From positions 124,001-188,000 of the forward strand of contig NZ_JAANCN010000007.1 of the NCBI RefSeq assembly GCF_011326735.1: a DNA stretch of 64,000 nt, written 5' to 3'. The notes beneath the pieces are model-generated. The model saw nothing but the letters and a program-made list of their open reading frames with translations. It was not told the DNA's origin and did no database searches. Positions 32,373 to 39,997 of this stretch are shown piece after piece. Numbering within the stretch: the first letter of the stretch is position 1; each line of letters opens with the position of its first letter. Made by a program: the position numbers and the translations under genes. The DNA comes from Phycicoccus endophyticus. Lineage in GTDB: Bacteria; Actinomycetota; Actinomycetes; Actinomycetales; Dermatophilaceae.

Positions 32373-32833
32373 GGCGCGGACCTCCTGCGGTTGATGAGGG
32401 TGATGCCGGCGGCGATGGCCAGTAGCGCGCCGGCGCCGAGCCACGCGACGTGCGAGGGCCCGGTCTGCGCGAGCTCGCCGGCGCGGCAGTCGTGGCGGGG
32501 TGGGATGAGTCGGCCGGTGTGGCCCACCGCGTCGGCGTCCTCGGCGGTGCCGTCGGGGCGCAGGGTCAGGAGCCCGTCCGCGGTGATCCAGGCGGCAGCG
32601 TCCCTGGGGTACCTGTCGGTCTGGCGCCAGCGGCACACGTCGCCGCCCCCGGCGAGCGTTTGCGGGAACCAGGTGGGGTAGGGCGCCGTGCGGGGATCGA
32701 CGCCGGGCGGGAGCGCCCAGGTGACCGTGACGCGCTGGTGCGTCTGCCACAGCGACCACGCTGCGGGTGCTGACACCACGAGCGTGAGGAGCGCAAGAGC
32801 TAGGGTCGCGGCGATCCGGCGCGCAGCGCACAT
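32369..32833 (-). CDS. secreted protein with LAXTG cell-wall sorting signal
   Basis: The 154-residue protein has a basic start (MCAARR), a hydrophobic signal peptide to about residue 27 (APAAWS), and a C-terminal LAQTG at about 121-125, then a hydrophobic span and RRRSAP. LAXTG is the recognition motif of class E sortases in high-GC actinobacteria, so the mature protein should be attached to the peptidoglycan. The short mature part has two cysteines (VCRW, HDCRAG). A wall-anchored product inside a phage early operon suggests blocking of other phages; that is inference. Confidence 0.75.
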   Translation of the reverse strand: MCAARRIAATLALALLTLVVSAPAAWSLWQTHQRVTVTWALPPGVDPRTAPYPTWFPQTLAGGGDVCRWRQTDRYPRDAAAWITADGLLTLRPDGTAEDADAVGHTGRLIPPRHDCRAGELAQTGPSHVAWLGAGALLAIAAGITLINRRRSAP

Positions 32834-33072
32834 CAGTAGTGCCCTTCGCGGTCGAGCAGCCCGTCGCGCTGAGCGGGCTCCGACGGGGCGTTCGACGTGA
32901 GGCTCGCGAGCACGGCCACCGTCGACCCGAGCAGGCCGAGCACGATGAATGCGCCCGTGGGGTGGGTGAGGCCGAAGGCAGCGAGGAGTCCGGCCAGAAC
33001 CGCCAGACTGAACACGGCCGCGAGAACCACGCCGACGCAGACGACGGCGATACCGCGACGAGTCAGGCTCAT
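32833..33072 (-). CDS. 79-residue two-span membrane protein
   Basis: From ATG 33072 the product has two hydrophobic segments (about 8-32 and 38-57) joined by GLTHPTG, and a polar C-terminus. Its TGA overlaps the LAXTG gene's ATG, so the two are probably made together. Function unknown. Confidence 0.65.
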   Translation of the reverse strand: MSLTRRGIAVVCVGVVLAAVFSLAVLAGLLAAFGLTHPTGAFIVLGLLGSTVAVLASLTSNAPSEPAQRDGLLDREGHY

Positions 33073-33425
33073 CGCGGGCCCCCGATCCACAGGCTGGGCC
33101 TCGGCTCTGCGCCGGCCCGGCCGGTGCCCGCGCTGTAGGCCGCTTGCAGGTGTTCCTCGCGGCCCTCCCAGGCGGTCTGCGCGGCGTCAGCGCATGCGGG
33201 GGAGCAGTAGGTGTCGGTGCTGTAGAGATCGCAGCCGGGGCCTTCGCATGGGGTGAGGCTCCGGCCGAGCCCGAGAAGGGGTTCGAAGTCCACCGCGGCG
33301 GCGATCATGCCGGCGACGAGACCCGAGTCACGTCCGACCTCGAGGCAGGTGCGCCAGTACGCGAGCATGACGAATTCAGTGGCGGCGACTTCGCGGGCGC
33401 GTTCGGGGGTGACGGTGGTGGGCAT
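33069..33425 (-). CDS. small phage protein with zinc-finger-like cysteines
   Basis: The 118-residue product has an N-terminal helix and CEGPGCDLYSTDTYCSPAC near 60-78, a four-cysteine knuckle like that in putative zinc-binding phage proteins. No function assigned. Confidence 0.65.
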   Translation of the reverse strand: MPTTVTPERAREVAATEFVMLAYWRTCLEVGRDSGLVAGMIAAAVDFEPLLGLGRSLTPCEGPGCDLYSTDTYCSPACADAAQTAWEGREEHLQAAYSAGTGRAGAEPRPSLWIGGPR

Positions 33426-33428
33426 GGC

Positions 33429-33701
33429 TCACGCCTCCTTCGTGCAGGTGTGACAGCGCGGCGGGACGCTGCCGGGGATGGAGGGCTGCTCGCACATGGC
33501 GGGCCCGTAGATGGCGGTGCATGGCGGGTAGCCGTGGTCGTGCAGCCATGCCGTGACAGAGCCCGGCGCGACCTCGGAGCCGGCCCAGGCCGACACGCGC
33601 TCTGCGATCTCTTCCGGGCTGCAGCCGCCCTCGTGGAGCGTGGTCACGATGGCGTCGTCGACGTCGGCCAGGACGAGTACGTCATCGAGCGAGGCCGTCA
33701 T
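33429..33701 (-). CDS. small phage protein, HTH-like
   Basis: The 90-residue product contains GCSPEEIAERVSAWAGSEVAPGSVTAWLHDHG, which reads as a helix-turn-helix, and a Cys-containing tail ending CHTCTKEA. Start ATG 33701 overlaps the stop of the 53-residue gene upstream. Confidence 0.6.
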   Translation of the reverse strand: MTASLDDVLVLADVDDAIVTTLHEGGCSPEEIAERVSAWAGSEVAPGSVTAWLHDHGYPPCTAIYGPAMCEQPSIPGSVPPRCHTCTKEA

Positions 33702-33859
33702 GCCGACACCTGCTCGGCGAGGGCGTCACGCACGTCGCGCTCGTGCGGTGCTCGGCTGGCGCGGCTCCTGAGGATCTCGAGGAGGACCTCGGCGTGCGTG
33801 CGCGTGAGGATGACGGCGTCATCGCTCAGCGCGAGAGTCCGGCTGTTCTTGCTGCCCAT
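33698..33859 (-). CDS. 53-residue phage protein, first gene of the early operon
   Basis: Translation from ATG 33859 gives MGSKNSRTLALSDDAV and a helical, charged remainder ending AEQVSA, stopping at TGA 33698 inside the next ATG. AAGGAG lies 8 bp upstream. Coupling and ribosome site make it credible despite its size. No family is recognised. Confidence 0.65.
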   Translation of the reverse strand: MGSKNSRTLALSDDAVILTRTHAEVLLEILRSRASRAPHERDVRDALAEQVSA

Positions 33860-33940
33860 CTGGGATACTCCTTGGTGAGTGGGTGGCCCTCGCGTGGACT
33901 TGGCGGTTCGGCGGGGGCCGCTTGCTGTGCTGGGCTGTGG

Positions 33941-33993
33941 CCCGGCCGGGGTGGGGGCCGCAGGGGAGGGGGGCCCGCGTCACCCCGGCCGGG
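33941..33993 (-). terminator. hairpin after the small HTH gene
   Basis: CACCCCGGCCGGG and CCCGGCCGGGGTG are exact 13-bp inverted repeats around a 27-base loop, starting two bases past the stop at 33996. It would separate the Cro-like/HTH transcript from the rest of the early operon, perhaps as an antitermination control point. Confidence 0.65.
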
Positions 33994-33995
33994 GG

Positions 33996-34202
33996 TCATG
34001 CGTCCGGGAGCCCGTCGATCCACTCCCGGAAGTCCTGCTCGCGGATGACGTAGGACCCCTTCGGACCGCGCTTCGCCTTTAGCGGGGGTGGGAACGAGTC
34101 CGGGTCCGTCGCGCGGACGGCGCGGCGGATGGTGTCGACGCTCCACGGGGTCTGTGCCGCGACGTCCTGCAGCGACATGACCGCCTTGGTCGCGGTGCTC
34201 AC
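33996..34202 (-). CDS. small HTH protein, excisionase or AlpA type
   Basis: The 68-residue product from GTG 34202 reads MSLQDVAAQTPWSVDTIRRAVRATDPDSFPPPLKAKRGPKGSY in two blocks, a winged-HTH of the AlpA/excisionase class. Position next to the Cro-like gene and its size suit an excisionase for the tyrosine integrase. Its GTG overlaps the Cro-like gene's TGA. Confidence 0.7.
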   Translation of the reverse strand: MSTATKAVMSLQDVAAQTPWSVDTIRRAVRATDPDSFPPPLKAKRGPKGSYVIREQDFREWIDGLPDA

Positions 34203-34441
34203 GCCGGCTCCCGACGAGCTGCCGTGAGCTCCTCGCAGCGTCGTGCGAGGTCTGACGTGGTGGTTCCGAGGGCTGCGCCGATGGCCGCGATCTCGGCGAA
34301 GGTGAAGTCGCCCAGGCGAAGTCGGCGCTTGAGTGTCGACCGGGCGATTCCCGACTCGTCGGCTAGAGCACGCTCGGAGAGCCCGGCGGCTTCCATGGCA
34401 TCGCCGATCACGGTGGCGATCCCTGGGGCTGTGTGGTCCAT
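34199..34441 (-). CDS. Cro-like XRE-family regulator
   Basis: The 80-residue protein starts MDHTAPGIATVIGDAMEAAG and has an XRE helix-turn-helix, LSERALADESGIARSTLKRRL. Its ATG (34441-34439) lies inside an 18-bp operator, and a promoter TTGCCA-N17-TATCGT (34477-34449) places the transcription start at or next to the A of ATG, so the mRNA appears leaderless. It begins the early lytic transcript divergently from the repressor gene. Cro-like function is inferred from position. Confidence 0.8.
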   Translation of the reverse strand: MDHTAPGIATVIGDAMEAAGLSERALADESGIARSTLKRRLRLGDFTFAEIAAIGAALGTTTSDLARRCEELTAARREPA

Positions 34442-34477
34442 ATGAACCACGATAGGTCCGTATGGACCACATGGCAA
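34433..34477 (-). promoter_or_regulatory. early promoter with operators O1 and O2
   Basis: O1 is GTGGTCCATATGAACCAC (34433-34450) and O2 is TAGGTCCGTATGGACCAC (34453-34470); they start 20 bp apart, two helical turns. O2 fills the promoter spacer and O1 covers the -10 edge, start site and start codon of the Cro-like gene. Repressor binding here would block lytic transcription directly. Confidence 0.82.
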
Positions 34478-34539
34478 GGCGACGTCGCGGTGGGGCGTCA
34501 ACGACGTTCGCGGTGCACGCGCGCCTGTATGGGCCTAAA

Positions 34540-34557
34540 GTGGTCCATTGTGACCGA
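34540..34557 (+). promoter_or_regulatory. operator O3 at the repressor start
   Basis: GTGGTCCATTGTGACCGA matches O1 and O2 in its left half (GTGGTCCAT) and partly in its right (GACC). It contains the repressor's GTG start codon, and TAAAGT at 34536-34541 could be a -10 box, giving a second leaderless transcript and autoregulation. Confidence 0.65.
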
Positions 34558-34873
34558 AAAGCAGACGCGGTTGGAGACCCTCACGGCCGAGGAAGTGTTG
34601 GCCGAGGCAGCCCGTAAGGGGCTGCGGCACAACGCGATACAGTCGGATTCCGGCGTCCTCGCACGAGCCTGGGGCCACTACTTCGTGCAGCGCGACCGGG
34701 CGATCCCGTTCGGGGCTCTCTTGGCGGTGTGCGAGGCCATGGGTGTGTCGGCGTCGGACATCATCCAGCGGGCCGAGGCCCGCTTGTCGGCTGATCCGGG
34801 CCTGCCACGGGACGCCTACCGGTTGGCCGCGTCGAGGGCGCCCAGGGAGCGTCCCTTCACCAGCCAGGAGTGA
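34550..34873 (+). CDS. prophage repressor, XRE family
   Basis: The 107-residue protein begins at GTG 34550 (MTEKQTRLETLTAEEVL) and holds a helix-turn-helix region around RKGLRHNAIQSDSGVLARAW, with LLAVCEAMGVSASDIIQRA typical of XRE repressors. It faces the Cro-like gene, lies in an operator-flanked region and precedes an ImmA-type protease gene in the same direction, the arrangement of ImmR-ImmA switches. No ribosome site precedes the GTG. It is too short for a LexA-like self-cleaving domain, so loss of repression would depend on the protease. Confidence 0.8.
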   Translation: MTEKQTRLETLTAEEVLAEAARKGLRHNAIQSDSGVLARAWGHYFVQRDRAIPFGALLAVCEAMGVSASDIIQRAEARLSADPGLPRDAYRLAASRAPRERPFTSQE

Positions 34874-34905
34874 CTTGTCGGGGCCGGCACCTACGGTCCG
34901 AAGCC

Positions 34906-35337
34906 ATGGAGACGCCTCACCCGTGGCGCCGGCTACGAAGGATGACCGGCACGTACCTGCACTGGCGAAGTGACCTCCCTCCCTACCTCTTAGGTGCCAC
35001 CGACGGCGAGCGCATCTGGATGCGATCCGACCTCTCACAGGTCGAGCGCAGATGCGTCCTGGCCCACGAGCTCGCTCACCTCGAGCACGGACACTCAACG
35101 TGTCAGCCGGGTCCGGTCGAGGACGCTGTCGACAGGTACGCCGCGCGCTACCTCCTGCCCGACCCGCGAGTCATCGCCGACGCACTCGTGTGGGCTGGGA
35201 TGCGATTCGACGAGGCGGCTGACGTGCTGTGGGTGACGGAGCGACTACTCCGGGTCAGGCTCGACCCCTCCCACCTGCACCCGGCCGAGCTCGCAATCAT
35301 CCGAGAGCGCGTGGCGGCTGCGGACTTCACCGCGTGA
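34906..35337 (+). CDS. ImmA/IrrE-type metalloprotease (anti-repressor)
   Basis: The 143-residue protein has the zinc-binding HELAH at 54-58 followed by LEHGHSTC, the signature of the ImmA/IrrE family. In ICEBs1 and related elements ImmA cleaves the neighbouring repressor after a DNA-damage or peptide signal. Here it follows the repressor gene by 32 bp in the same direction, so the same job is inferred. It converges on the integrase gene with a 13-bp gap. Confidence 0.88.
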   Translation: METPHPWRRLRRMTGTYLHWRSDLPPYLLGATDGERIWMRSDLSQVERRCVLAHELAHLEHGHSTCQPGPVEDAVDRYAARYLLPDPRVIADALVWAGMRFDEAADVLWVTERLLRVRLDPSHLHPAELAIIRERVAAADFTA

Positions 35338-35350
35338 TGCGGCGGACCGC

Positions 35351-36550
35351 CTACGCCTCGATGCCGAGCCGCTTGGCCAGGCGGCCGAGTGCCTTGCTCG
35401 TGGCTGCAGCGTCGACGTGCACGTACGCCTGGACCACCTTGGACTGCCCCAGGATCGCGGCGACGACCCGCGGGTCGGTGCCCTCGTCGATGAGGATGGA
35501 CGCCGCGGTGTGCCTCGTCTCGTGCAGGTGCCAAGGCCGTCCTGCTGGGTGGGCGACGCCGGCGGCTCGCTGGATCGCGTGCCACTCGCGGCGGTCGTGG
35601 TGGTCCCGAATCGGCTCACCACTGGCGTCGGTCCACACCAGTCCGTAGCGGTTGGGCGTAGCGGTCTCCCGGTAGGCCTCGAAACTCGCCCCAAGGAAGG
35701 GCAGCAACGGCAGCGTGACGTTCCGGTTCTTCGTTTTGGGCTCGACTAGCCACATGGTCCCGGTCAGGTGTCGGGTGCGCAGCCAGGTCGGGAGGGTGGC
35801 GTCCTTGGCGAACTGCTCGAGCTGCCACTCGATGGTGAACGAGCCGGCGTCGAGGTCGATGGCCTCCCAAGTCAGCCCGAGCGCCTCGCCCTGCCGGACT
35901 CCGTACAGCATGCGGAACAGCCATCGTGAGGTGTCCGGGCGGTCCGCGATCACGCGCAGGATGGCGAGCAGGTGAGCGGGCGGAATCTGGTCACGGTCGC
36001 TGGCTGCCGGCCGAGGGCGAGGGGCGTCGAAGATGCGATCGGGGACCGCATGACCTTCCAGGCGAGCATCGCGAAGCATCTTGACGAGCACGGCGTGGAC
36101 GTTGAGGGCGGTCGAGCTCGACCGGCCGGCGTTGGTGACGGCGTCGGCCAGGCGGCGCAGGTCTGCGGGGGTGAGGTCGGCCAGGCGGCGGTGGCCGATC
36201 GTCGGGACGATCCACCGGCGCACGACTCCGCGGTCGGTGACGTAGACGTTCGGCCGGACCGTCCGCTCGTGCTGGGGGAGCCAGGCGTCCGACCACGACT
36301 TCACCGTCGTGCGGGCCCCGGTGCCGGCTGTGGGGATGTTGCCGCTGGCGATGTCGCGCTGTAGCTGCTTGAGCTTGCGCGCTGCTTCGGCGCGAGTCTT
36401 GGCCGACACCTGGCGGCGGTCTCTACGGCCACGGGAGTCGAAGCCGACATCTACGCGCCCGACCCACAGTCCGTCGGAGGCGCGCTGGAACAGGCCCCCC
36501 GAACCTTGGGGTCGACGCTGGCGTGCGCGGGTGGTGCGCGTGCTGCTCAT
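35351..36550 (-). CDS. tyrosine-type phage integrase
   Basis: The 399-residue recombinase has an N-terminal AP2-like arm-binding domain (RVDVGFDSRGRRDRRQVSAK), a core-binding SAM-like domain, and a catalytic domain with Arg219 (GVRQGEAL), His343-x-x-Arg346 (HETRHTAAS), and the nucleophile Tyr376 (VVQAYVHVD). It inserts the phage at tRNA-Gly, whose duplicated core begins 126 bp upstream of its start. Length and motif order are complete, so it should be active. Confidence 0.96.
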   Translation of the reverse strand: MSSTRTTRARQRRPQGSGGLFQRASDGLWVGRVDVGFDSRGRRDRRQVSAKTRAEAARKLKQLQRDIASGNIPTAGTGARTTVKSWSDAWLPQHERTVRPNVYVTDRGVVRRWIVPTIGHRRLADLTPADLRRLADAVTNAGRSSSTALNVHAVLVKMLRDARLEGHAVPDRIFDAPRPRPAASDRDQIPPAHLLAILRVIADRPDTSRWLFRMLYGVRQGEALGLTWEAIDLDAGSFTIEWQLEQFAKDATLPTWLRTRHLTGTMWLVEPKTKNRNVTLPLLPFLGASFEAYRETATPNRYGLVWTDASGEPIRDHHDRREWHAIQRAAGVAHPAGRPWHLHETRHTAASILIDEGTDPRVVAAILGQSKVVQAYVHVDAAATSKALGRLAKRLGIEA

Positions 36551-36570
36551 CGTCTCCTCCGATCATCCGC

Positions 36571-36675
36571 GCTGTACCCTACGGTGTACCCAAGCCCAGC
36601 CTATGTCGTGCATAGGCACCGCACGTAAACGGGCAGGTCAGGGGCGGTTTTGACGGTCGGCTAGATGGTACTCCA
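36571..36675. other. right attachment arm: arm-type repeats and hairpin
   Basis: GGTGTACCCA (36583-36592) repeats a left-arm sequence exactly, and TGTACCCTACG (36573-36583) repeats another with one change. GCCTATG-TCGTG-CATAGGC (36599-36617) is a perfect 7-bp hairpin. GGCTAGATGGTA just before the core resembles the tRNA D-arm. The region also holds the integrase promoter, which I cannot place. Confidence 0.55.
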
Positions 36676-36726
36676 CCCAGTCTTCCAAACTGGCTACGCG
36701 GGTTCGATTCCCGTCGCCCGCTCCGC
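36676..36726 (+). other. attR core (51 bp)
   Basis: Identical to 1789-1839. It is the displaced host 3' half of tRNA-Gly: anticodon arm, T-arm and 3' acceptor strand, without the 5' acceptor strand, so it is not a working tRNA gene. Confidence 0.95.
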
Positions 36727-36799
36727 GCGCCCGGCACTCGCGCGCCGTGCTCGCTCCGGCTCGACGTCCGGCCCCGTGTAGCCCCCTCCTCCCCACCGG

Positions 36800-37753
36800 T
36801 CACAGCGGCGGCCGGCCCATCATCGTCGCCCGGCGCGGCGAGACCCGAGACCACAGGACCCGCTGCACGACGAGCGTCGCCCACCCGGCCGCGGCCATGC
36901 CGACGAGGTTGACCGCGAGCTGCGCGCCCGCACTCCACACCTGGCCCCAGGCGCCGACCGCGGCCGCGACCGCGATGTTGCCCGCCGCCGGGACGGTGAC
37001 CACCGAGATGAAGACCCCGGCCAGGCCGCGGGTGCGCCCGGACGTCAGGGACAGCACTCCCGCGGACCCGGCGATGACCGCCACGACGAGGCTCCAGTGG
37101 TCCGGATGCGCCACGAACGACGTCAGCGTCCGGCCGTGGGTCACCTCCTGCGCGCTGACCCAGCCGAGCGCCCGGGCCACCAGCGCAGCGGCCCAGGTCA
37201 CGCCGATCCCGGCGGCGAAGCCTGCGAGGAGGGTGCGCACCGCCAGCCCGAACAGGTGCGCGCGCCGCAGGACGAGCGCCAGCCCCACCGCGGCGATCGG
37301 CCCGAACTCCGGCCCGAGCACCATCGCGCCGACGACGAGGACGAGGTTGTCCGCGGCGACCGCGACCCCGGCGATGAGGGTCGCGAGCACCATGAACGAC
37401 AGGTAGACCCAGTTCAGCTCGGAGTCCTCGTAGGCGCGGTGGGTCACCTGGGTCCACACGACGGCGTCGGCCCCGGCGCCGGGGGCACGGCGCTCGGCCG
37501 CGTAGGCCTCGCGCGAGAGCCAGGTCGGGACCGGCGTCAGGCGGACCGTGCCCTCCTCGTGCACCCCGAGGTCGCGCAGCGCGTCGACCACGGCGTTGGC
37601 GCCCTCGCGGGCCACGTCGGCGGTGACGACGTCGCCCTCGGGGCTGAGCGAGGCACCGCGCAGGACGGCGAGGCCGGTGACGGCGGTCGCGCCGGTGAGG
37701 ACCGCGAGCACGGGCTCGGTCAGGGCCGCGGGGACCGACACCCGAAGGGCGAG
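36800..37753 (-). CDS. DUF389 family membrane protein
   Basis: The protein (317 residues from GTG 37753; GTG 37801 would add 16) has an ACT-like N-terminal domain (LALRVSVPAALTEPVLAVL) and about six transmembrane helices in the C-terminal two-thirds, with NLVLVVGAMVLGPEFGPIAA as the DUF389 hallmark. The substrate of this family is not established. It is divergent from ktrB, with 77 bp for both promoters, and is the first host gene beyond attR. Confidence 0.88.
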   Translation of the reverse strand, partial: LALRVSVPAALTEPVLAVLTGATAVTGLAVLRGASLSPEGDVVTADVAREGANAVVDALRDLGVHEEGTVRLTPVPTWLSREAYAAERRAPGAGADAVVWTQVTHRAYEDSELNWVYLSFMVLATLIAGVAVAADNLVLVVGAMVLGPEFGPIAAVGLALVLRRAHLFGLAVRTLLAGFAAGIGVTWAAALVARALGWVSAQEVTHGRTLTSFVAHPDHWSLVVAVIAGSAGVLSLTSGRTRGLAGVFISVVTVPAAGNIAVAAAVGAWGQVWSAGAQLAVNLVGMAAAGWATLVVQRVLWSRVSPRRATMMGRPPL

Positions 37754-37830
37754 CACCCGGTCAGTCTGCCCCAGCCGGTCGGGGCGGCGGGTCTGCGCCA
37801 CACGTGCGCGGCGGCTGACATGCTGACCCG

Positions 37831-39189
37831 GTGACGACGAGCGCGACCCGCCGCGAGGGCTGGAAGAAGTACCGCTTCCGCCACCCCGCCCAGGTGCTCG
37901 TCGCGGCCTTCGGCTCGGCGGTGCTCGTCGGCACCCTGCTGCTCCTCCTGCCGGTCTGCCGGGCGGGTGCGCACGGTGCGGACGCCCTGACCGCGCTGTT
38001 CACCGCGACCAGCGCGGTGTGCGTCACCGGCCTGACCGTCGTCGACACCGAGCACTACTGGAGCACCACGGGCCAGGCGGTCATCCTCGCGCTCGTCCAG
38101 GTCGGCGGCTTCGGGCTGATGACCCTGGCCTCCCTGCTCGCGCTGTTCGTCTCGCGCCGGCTCGGTCTGCGGACCCGGCTCAACGCGGCGGTCGAGACCA
38201 AGAGCGTCGGCCTCGGGGACGTCCGCACCGTCGTCCGCGGCGTCTTCGTCATCAGCCTCGTCGCCGAGTCGCTGACCGCCGCCGTGCTCACCGGCCGCCT
38301 CGTGGTCGAGGGGCAGCCGGTGCGCCACGCCCTGTGGCTCGGAGGCTTCCACGCGGTGTCGGCGTTCAACAACGCCGGCTTCTCCCTGTACAGCGACAGC
38401 CTGACCCGCTACCTCACCGACGGCTGGGTCCTGCTGCCGGTGAGCCTGGCCGTCATCGTCGGTGGGCTCGGGTTCCCGGTGGTCCTCGAGCTGAGCAAGC
38501 GGACCCGGCCGCGCCGCTGGAGCCTGCACACCAAGCTCACGCTGACGATGACGGCGATCCTCCTCGTCGGTGGGACGCTCTTCATGACGCTCAGCGAGTG
38601 GGACAACGCCGCGACGATCGGCACCCTCGACCCCCTGCAGAAGGTGCTCGCGGGGTTCTTCCACGCCGTCCAGCCACGGACCGCCGGGTTCAACGCCTGG
38701 GACTACGGGCAGGTCAGCCAGGAGACCCTGCTCGGCACGGTCCTGCTGATGTTCGTCGGCGGCGGCTCGGCGAGCACCGCGGGCGGGCTGAAGGTGACGA
38801 CGTTCATCCTCCTCTTCTTCGTCATCGTCGCCGAGGTGCGCGGCGAGCCGCAGGTCACCGCCTTCGACCGCCGGGTGGAGCCGCGGGTCATCCGCCAGGC
38901 CCTCACCGTGGCGCTGCTCGGGATCGCGGCGGTCGTCGGCGCGACGATGCTGCTCACCGAGCTGACCGACTTCCCGATCCCCGAGGTGATGTTCGAGGCG
39001 ACGTCGGCCTTCGCGACCGTCGGGCTGTCCACCGGGCTGACGCCGCACATGGGCGCCGCCGGCCAGCTCGTCCTCGTCTTCCTCATGTTCGTCGGCCGGC
39101 TCGGGCCGATCACCCTGGTGTCCGCGCTCGCCCTGCGCGAGCACGCACGCCGCTACTCCCTCCCGGAAGGGGCGCCGATCATTGGCTAA
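37831..39189 (+). CDS. ktrB: TrkH/KtrB-type potassium uptake membrane subunit
   Basis: The 452-residue protein has eight or more transmembrane spans with the four selectivity-filter loops of the TrkH/KtrB fold: SAVCVTGLT, SAFNNAGF, QPRTAGFN and SAFATVGLS, each with its central glycine. It conducts K+ together with a cytosolic RCK ring. The gene starts with GTG 37831 and overlaps the next gene by 8 bp, so the two subunits are translationally coupled. Confidence 0.93.
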   Translation: MTTSATRREGWKKYRFRHPAQVLVAAFGSAVLVGTLLLLLPVCRAGAHGADALTALFTATSAVCVTGLTVVDTEHYWSTTGQAVILALVQVGGFGLMTLASLLALFVSRRLGLRTRLNAAVETKSVGLGDVRTVVRGVFVISLVAESLTAAVLTGRLVVEGQPVRHALWLGGFHAVSAFNNAGFSLYSDSLTRYLTDGWVLLPVSLAVIVGGLGFPVVLELSKRTRPRRWSLHTKLTLTMTAILLVGGTLFMTLSEWDNAATIGTLDPLQKVLAGFFHAVQPRTAGFNAWDYGQVSQETLLGTVLLMFVGGGSASTAGGLKVTTFILLFFVIVAEVRGEPQVTAFDRRVEPRVIRQALTVALLGIAAVVGATMLLTELTDFPIPEVMFEATSAFATVGLSTGLTPHMGAAGQLVLVFLMFVGRLGPITLVSALALREHARRYSLPEGAPIIG

Positions 39190-39850
39190 GAACATCGCGG
39201 ACGTGGGCGGGGTCGCCGTGCTCGGGCTCGGGCGCTTCGGCAAGGCGCTCGCCCTCGAGCTCGAGCACGACGGCGTGGAGGTGCTCGGTATCGACCACGA
39301 CGCCAAGCGGGTGCAGGACCTCGCGGGCCGCCTCACCCACGTCGTCCAGGCCGACACCACCGACGTCGAGGCGCTGCGGCAGCTGTCCGTCGGGGAGTTC
39401 CGCCGCGCGGTCATCGGCATCGGCAGCGACATCGAGGCGAGCGTCCTCACGGCGTTCGTCCTGCGCAGCCTCGGGGTACGCACCATCTGGGCCAAGGCGA
39501 CCACGGAGTCGCAGGGCAAGATCCTCGAGCAGGTCGGCGTGCACCACGTCGTGCGCCCCGAGTTCGACATGGGCCGGCGGGTGGCGCACCTCGTGCGCGG
39601 GCGGATGATGGACTACATCGAGTTCGACGACGGCTACGCCATCGTCAAGACCACGCCCCCGGAGAGCATCCTCGGCAAGACCCTCGGGGAGGCGGGCGTG
39701 CGCTCGCGCTGGGGTGTGACGATCGTCGGCGTGAAGAACCGCGGCCAGGACTTCACCTACGCCGTGCCGGAGACCGTCGTCGAGGCCGGCGACGTCGTCA
39801 TCGTCTCCGGCGACCGGGCCAAGGTCGAGCGCTTCTCCAACGAGGAGTAG
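39182..39850 (+). CDS. ktrA: TrkA/KtrA-type potassium gating subunit
   Basis: The 222-residue protein has an RCK_N Rossmann domain (VAVLGLGRFGKALALEL; the GLGRFG loop binds nucleotide) and a C-terminal RCK_C domain (about 135-215). It forms the ring that gates KtrB in response to ATP/ADP or NAD. The start is TTG 39182, inside the end of ktrB. Length is the usual 220 residues. Confidence 0.94.
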   Translation: MAKNIADVGGVAVLGLGRFGKALALELEHDGVEVLGIDHDAKRVQDLAGRLTHVVQADTTDVEALRQLSVGEFRRAVIGIGSDIEASVLTAFVLRSLGVRTIWAKATTESQGKILEQVGVHHVVRPEFDMGRRVAHLVRGRMMDYIEFDDGYAIVKTTPPESILGKTLGEAGVRSRWGVTIVGVKNRGQDFTYAVPETVVEAGDVVIVSGDRAKVERFSNEE

Positions 39851-39997
39851 CCGGGCACCCGGCGGATTCGGCCCGCTCGGGCCCGGCCGCTAGCATGGGA
39901 CCTTGCGTCGTGTCCGGTGGCCGCTCCACGCGGACCGCGTGGCCGCCCGCCCACGACGCGAGACCGTGAACCCGACACCCCAGGTGGAGTCCCCGAA

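Larger units (their letters stand above)
1789..36726. mobile_element. complete-looking siphovirus-type prophage in tRNA-Gly
   Basis: A 51-bp perfect duplication of the tRNA-Gly 3' half marks both ends. Between the copies lie, in functional order on the minus strand, integrase, repressor/Cro switch, early genes, small and large terminase, portal, ClpP-like protease, HK97-type capsid, connectors, tail chaperones with -1 frameshift, tape measure, tail tip, endolysin and holin. All expected head, tail and lysis modules are present without a visible frameshift lesion, so it may be inducible. Cargo genes on both strands sit at the left end. Confidence 0.95.

Noticed and set aside
36676-36726. Second tRNA-Gly gene at the right end of the prophage
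   Set aside because: Only the anticodon arm, T-arm and 3' acceptor strand are present; the 5' acceptor strand and a proper D-arm are missing, so it is the attR duplicate.
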